Source of the DNA: Methylococcaceae bacterium
GTDB lineage: Bacteria > Pseudomonadota > Gammaproteobacteria > Methylococcales > Methylomonadaceae
Length of the DNA stretch: 8,754 nt
Assembly: GCA_021647145.1 (NCBI GenBank)
Contig: JAKIVF010000133.1
Span: 1 to 8,754, forward strand
Direction of reading: 5' to 3'
Made by a program: the position numbers and the translations under genes. Below are positions 6,644 through 8,754 of the stretch, piece by piece. Each line of letters starts with the position of its first letter. Positions within the stretch are counted from its first letter, which is position 1. The notes below the pieces were generated by a model. The model made no database searches. It was not told the DNA's origin and was given only the letters and a program-made list of their open reading frames with translations.

Positions 6644-8200
6644 TTAAGGCAGCATAAAGCCACGAATGGTAAAAAATAAAAATGCAGCTAATATTCCTGA
6701 TAATGGAACTGTAACAATCCATGCTGTAGCAATTTTGTATAAATGAGAACGCTTGACTAGTTCTTGTTTATACCCTTTCTTTAGGCTTTTACGTTCTTTT
6801 CCTGTTAATCGAGTGATTGCTGTTTTTGCTTTTAAATCAGCTAGGATTTTTGCTTTAGTTTCCATTGAGGCCAGTTCAAATTCTTTTAATAAAGCTTCAA
6901 CTTTTTCAGGTTCATCGTGTTTATGATGATCTCTAATTTCATCTATTCTCTTCGCGTAATTATTTTTTAAATATTCTCGTAAAAAACCGACGCCAAAAAT
7001 AGCACCGACTGCAATATGTGTAGAGCTAACAGGTAGACCTAGTTGACTGGCAATAATGACTGTTATGGCCGCTGAAAGGGCAACGCAAAACGAACGGATT
7101 TTAGTTAGCTCGGTGATTTCTGAACCGACAGTTTTTATAAGTTTAGGGCCATATAAAGCGAGGCCAATTGAAATGCCTATTGCACCAATCATCATAACCC
7201 AGATAGGAATTGACGCTTTTTGTACAATACCCGCAGTTAAAACGGCATCGTTAATTGCGGCAAGAGGACCCACTGCATTGGCGACATCATTTGCTCCATG
7301 GGCAAAACTAAGGAGTGCAGCAGAAAAAATTAAAGGGAGAGTAAATAAATTATTAACGCTTTCTTTTGTATTTTCCATCCGAGAGGCTGCTTTTTTGATT
7401 AAAGCGGTTACAACAAAAAAAGTCACAACAGCAATAGCAAAACCAACTCCACCTGCAATGAATATATCTACTTTCCAAAGTTTTTTAAGGCCTTTTAAAA
7501 TTAAATAGGTGGAAAAGACCCAAACCATGAAAGAAATTAAATAGGGGACTATTTTTTTTGCGGCAGCAATTCGATCTTCTTTATAAGTGATTGTACGTTT
7601 GATTAAATAGAGAAATAAAGCTGCAATCACTCCTCCAAAAACAGGAGAAATAACCCAGCTTGCTGCTATTTTTCCAAATACCGTCCAATTAGCAATACCA
7701 AACCCTCCCGCCGCAATTCCTGCGCCAAGCACTCCACCTACGATTGAATGAGTTGTAGAAACAGGGGCATTCAGGGCGGTTGCAACATTTAGCCAAATTG
7801 CAGCGGCTAGTAAAGCAGCCATCATAAGCCAGATAAAAGTATTGGAATCAGTAATTAAGGTAGGATCAATAATACCTTTTTTAATGGTACTAACTACATC
7901 TCCTCCAGCAATTAATGCTCCTGCAGACTCAAATATGGCCGCGATAACAATGGCGCCGCCAAGAGTTAACGCTTTTGACCCTACTGCGGGCCCTACATTA
8001 TTGGCTACATCATTTGCACCAATATTAATTGCCATATACGCACCAAAAGCCGCGGCAGTAATGAGGATAGGGTTAGCAGATTCAGGAAGGATAAAAGCGG
8101 ATACAAAATAAATAACACCTAAAATAAAGGTGAAAGCAGCAAGTGCTTTAAAAACATCATGTTGTAAAAAGGATTTATTTTGTAATATTTGATTGTCCAT
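6644..8200 (-). CDS. Pit-family inorganic phosphate transporter (PHO4 family)
   Basis: An inner-membrane protein of 518 residues from the ATG at 8200. It has the two inverted halves of the Pit/PHO4 family (PF01384): GANDVANNVGP (61-71) with PVSTTH (146-151), and GANDVANAVGP (302-312) with PVSSTH (390-395). About ten hydrophobic segments are visible. A hydrophilic, charged loop spans roughly 412-487 before the last membrane helix, as in other proteobacterial Pit proteins of about 500-520 residues. It should carry phosphate, probably as a metal-phosphate with protons or sodium; the coupling ion cannot be read from sequence. An in-frame ATG at 8218 adds MLGKIV but lacks a ribosome site, whereas the ATG at 8200 follows TTGGA by about 10 nt, so I prefer it. 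Close relatives are named PitA, but the symbol is not certain. Confidence 0.93.
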   Translation of the reverse strand: MDNQILQNKSFLQHDVFKALAAFTFILGVIYFVSAFILPESANPILITAAAFGAYMAINIGANDVANNVGPAVGSKALTLGGAIVIAAIFESAGALIAGGDVVSTIKKGIIDPTLITDSNTFIWLMMAALLAAAIWLNVATALNAPVSTTHSIVGGVLGAGIAAGGFGIANWTVFGKIAASWVISPVFGGVIAALFLYLIKRTITYKEDRIAAAKKIVPYLISFMVWVFSTYLILKGLKKLWKVDIFIAGGVGFAIAVVTFFVVTALIKKAASRMENTKESVNNLFTLPLIFSAALLSFAHGANDVANAVGPLAAINDAVLTAGIVQKASIPIWVMMIGAIGISIGLALYGPKLIKTVGSEITELTKIRSFCVALSAAITVIIASQLGLPVSSTHIAVGAIFGVGFLREYLKNNYAKRIDEIRDHHKHDEPEKVEALLKEFELASMETKAKILADLKAKTAITRLTGKERKSLKKGYKQELVKRSHLYKIATAWIVTVPLSGILAAFLFFTIRGFMLP

Positions 8201-8209
8201 GACAATTTT

Positions 8210-8215
8210 TCCAAG
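8210..8215 (-). promoter_or_regulatory. ribosome binding site favouring the downstream pit start
   Basis: The - strand reads CTTGGA at 8215-8210, then nine bases, then ATG at 8200. The core is only GGA, so the site is modest, but the upstream ATG at 8218 is preceded by CATCTAAAT with nothing comparable. Confidence 0.45.
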
Positions 8216-8234
8216 CATATTTAGATGAAGGCAG

Positions 8235-8264
8235 ATTATGACAAAAAATGGAGGTATATGACAG
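8235..8264 (-). promoter_or_regulatory. candidate promoter / Pho-box-like repeats upstream of the phosphate transporter
   Basis: On the - strand CTGTCAT (8264-8258), CCTCCAT (8254-8248) and TTGTCAT (8244-8238) recur every 10 bp. The outer two match the CTGTCAT half-site of the enterobacterial PhoB box fully and 6 of 7; the usual PhoB period is 11, and the middle copy matches only 4 of 7. The same block can be read as a promoter: CTGTCA as a weak -35, 18 bp, then CATAAT (8240-8235) as -10. Transcription would begin near 8228, giving a 28-nt leader for the ATG at 8200. Confidence 0.35.
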
Positions 8265-8495
8265 CTTTGTAAGAAAGGAATGTTTTTATTTTTAGTGTTT
8301 TTACAATGAATTAAACTTACGTTATTGATATTAATTAATAATTTTGTGAAAATTAATCAGATGCTTATAGTTTTTTTTTATAAAAAAAGATTATCAAAAA
8401 GTAAGCTTTTTGGCTCCTATATGAAATAAAAATGTAATATGTTCTCAGGTTCACACTTCTTTAGAAAATTGGGATAGTACATACAATAGACCTTA

Positions 8496-8531
8496 GGTTT
8501 CTATGGGGTTGGAATAAACACCCACGAAACC
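8496..8531. repeat. compound stem-loop (12 bp, one internal loop, one bulge)
   Basis: GGTTTC (8496-8501) pairs with GAAACC (8526-8531). Inside, TGGG (8504-8507) pairs with CCCA (8521-8524), then GT (8508-8509) with AC (8518-8519) around a bulged A, leaving the 8-nt loop TGGAATAA. It has no T-run after it on either strand, so it is not a simple terminator. CACC (8519-8522) could alternatively pair with GGTG (8536-8539), which would break the inner stem. Confidence 0.5.
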
Positions 8532-8556
8532 CATTGGTGAAGCTTTTATATTTCAT

Positions 8557-8689
8557 AAGCCCTTATAAATCAGGAGCTGGAACTATATATCATACTTTCT
8601 AGGTGTGGATTTAGGGTGTTTTCTAAACAGTATTTTCCAATTAACAAATGAGTCTGAAAGCCCCTTATATTCCAATTTTAAAAATCAGG
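8557..8689 (+). repeat. imperfect direct repeat, copies about 100 bp apart
   Basis: AAGCCCTTATAAATCAGG (8557-8574) recurs as AAGCCCCTTATA (8658-8669) and AAATCAGG (8682-8689), split by 12 extra bases in the second copy. The second copy is also flanked by AAAGCC (8657-8662) and GGCTTT (8688-8693) with a T-run, so it could form a long-looped hairpin on the + strand. Confidence 0.35.
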
Positions 8690-8754
8690 CTTTTTTCTGT
8701 TCATTTATTTGTTTAAAAAGTTGCTTTTTAGCAAGGTTCATTTGATCAGTAAAT
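8685..8754 (-). CDS. possible C-terminal end of a gene entering from the right edge
   Basis: On the - strand a frame is open from the window edge for 22 codons (FTDQMNLAKKQLFKQINEQKKA) and stops with TGA at 8687-8685. The lysine- and glutamine-rich ending looks like an ordinary protein C-terminus, and an ATG inside it (codon 5) has no ribosome site, so a gene coming from outside is the better reading. Twenty-two codons are too few to name a family, and a chance open frame in AT-rich DNA is possible. Confidence 0.35.
   Translation of the reverse strand, partial: FTDQMNLAKKQLFKQINEQKKA

Larger units (their letters stand above)
8201..8684. other. gene-free AT-rich intergenic region upstream of pit
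   Basis: No convincing coding frame is present on either strand over 484 bp. It holds the pit promoter/ribosome-site candidates (8210-8264), a T9-A-T-A7 near-palindrome at 8371-8388, a small AAAAAG-TAAG-CTTTTT hairpin (8396-8411), a compound stem-loop (8496-8531), a TTTAG/CTAAA hairpin (8610-8627) and an imperfect direct repeat (8557-8574 and 8658-8689). From about 8440 on, the sequence is less AT-rich than 8280-8440, with GGGG and CCC tracts, which hints at an unannotated structured RNA or a decayed mobile element. Confidence 0.6.

Noticed and set aside
7056..7508. 150-codon open frame on the + strand
   Set aside because: Antisense to the conserved second half of the phosphate transporter; long only because the membrane protein uses few codons whose reverse is a stop.
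7842..8111. 89-codon open frame on the + strand
   Set aside because: Antisense to the first GANDVAN motif region of the transporter.
8258..8272. GGAGG followed by ATG ACA GCT TTG TAA on the + strand, a possible four-codon leader
   Set aside because: The ribosome-site-like GGAGG overlaps the pit promoter block on the other strand and there is no downstream + strand gene to be controlled.
8325..8338. TTGATATTAATTAA, resembling an FNR/Anr box (TTGAT-N4-ATCAA, 9 of 10)
   Set aside because: Such words are expected by chance in AT-rich intergenic DNA, and it lies far from the pit start with no respiratory gene beside it.
1..8754. tRNA, rRNA or CRISPR array
   Set aside because: No regularly spaced repeats, no tRNA-like cloverleaf arms with a T-loop, and no rRNA signature seen on either strand.

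Overview
The window comes from an AT-rich (roughly one third G+C by eye) bacterial chromosome, most likely a gammaproteobacterium able to respire nitrite. The evidence is a MinCDE set that aligns well with the enterobacterial proteins and a Pseudomonas-type order of heme d1 genes (nirF-D-L-G-H-J). Genus cannot be fixed from this stretch.

Left part (1-4175, + strand): the 3' half of a heme d1 biosynthesis operon. nirF is cut at its 5' end by the window edge. It is followed by four small siroheme decarboxylase genes (nirD, nirL, nirG, nirH) and the radical SAM gene nirJ. All junctions overlap or nearly touch (TAATG, 8 nt, 8 nt, TAATG, 5-nt gap), so the six genes are probably one transcript. Siroheme is decarboxylated by NirDLGH, NirJ then removes two propionates to give the dioxo ring, and NirF acts late in the periplasm. 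The product is the cofactor of cytochrome cd1 nitrite reductase. nirS, nirC, nirE and nirN are not in the window; nirJ ends the cluster.

Middle part (4215-6428, - strand, convergent with nirJ): the division-site operon minC-minD-minE, followed 31 bp later by a 65-residue winged-helix protein of unknown role. minD starts with TTG, MinE has an unusual lysine-rich tail, and the minC start is ambiguous.

Right part (6644-8200, - strand): a Pit/PHO4-family inorganic phosphate transporter. A promoter-like block with two CTGTCAT-type heptamers lies just upstream of it. The 484 bp beyond it (8201-8684) contain no convincing gene but do hold a compound stem-loop, an imperfect direct repeat and AT-rich tracts. 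At the right edge a reading frame on the - strand runs in from outside and stops at 8685.

The core genes are known families. The less ordinary items are the basic MinE tail, the winged-helix gene attached to the min operon, the His-to-Asn change in the NirD motif, the doubtful minC start and the structured gene-free region. I did not find a convincing new multi-gene system.
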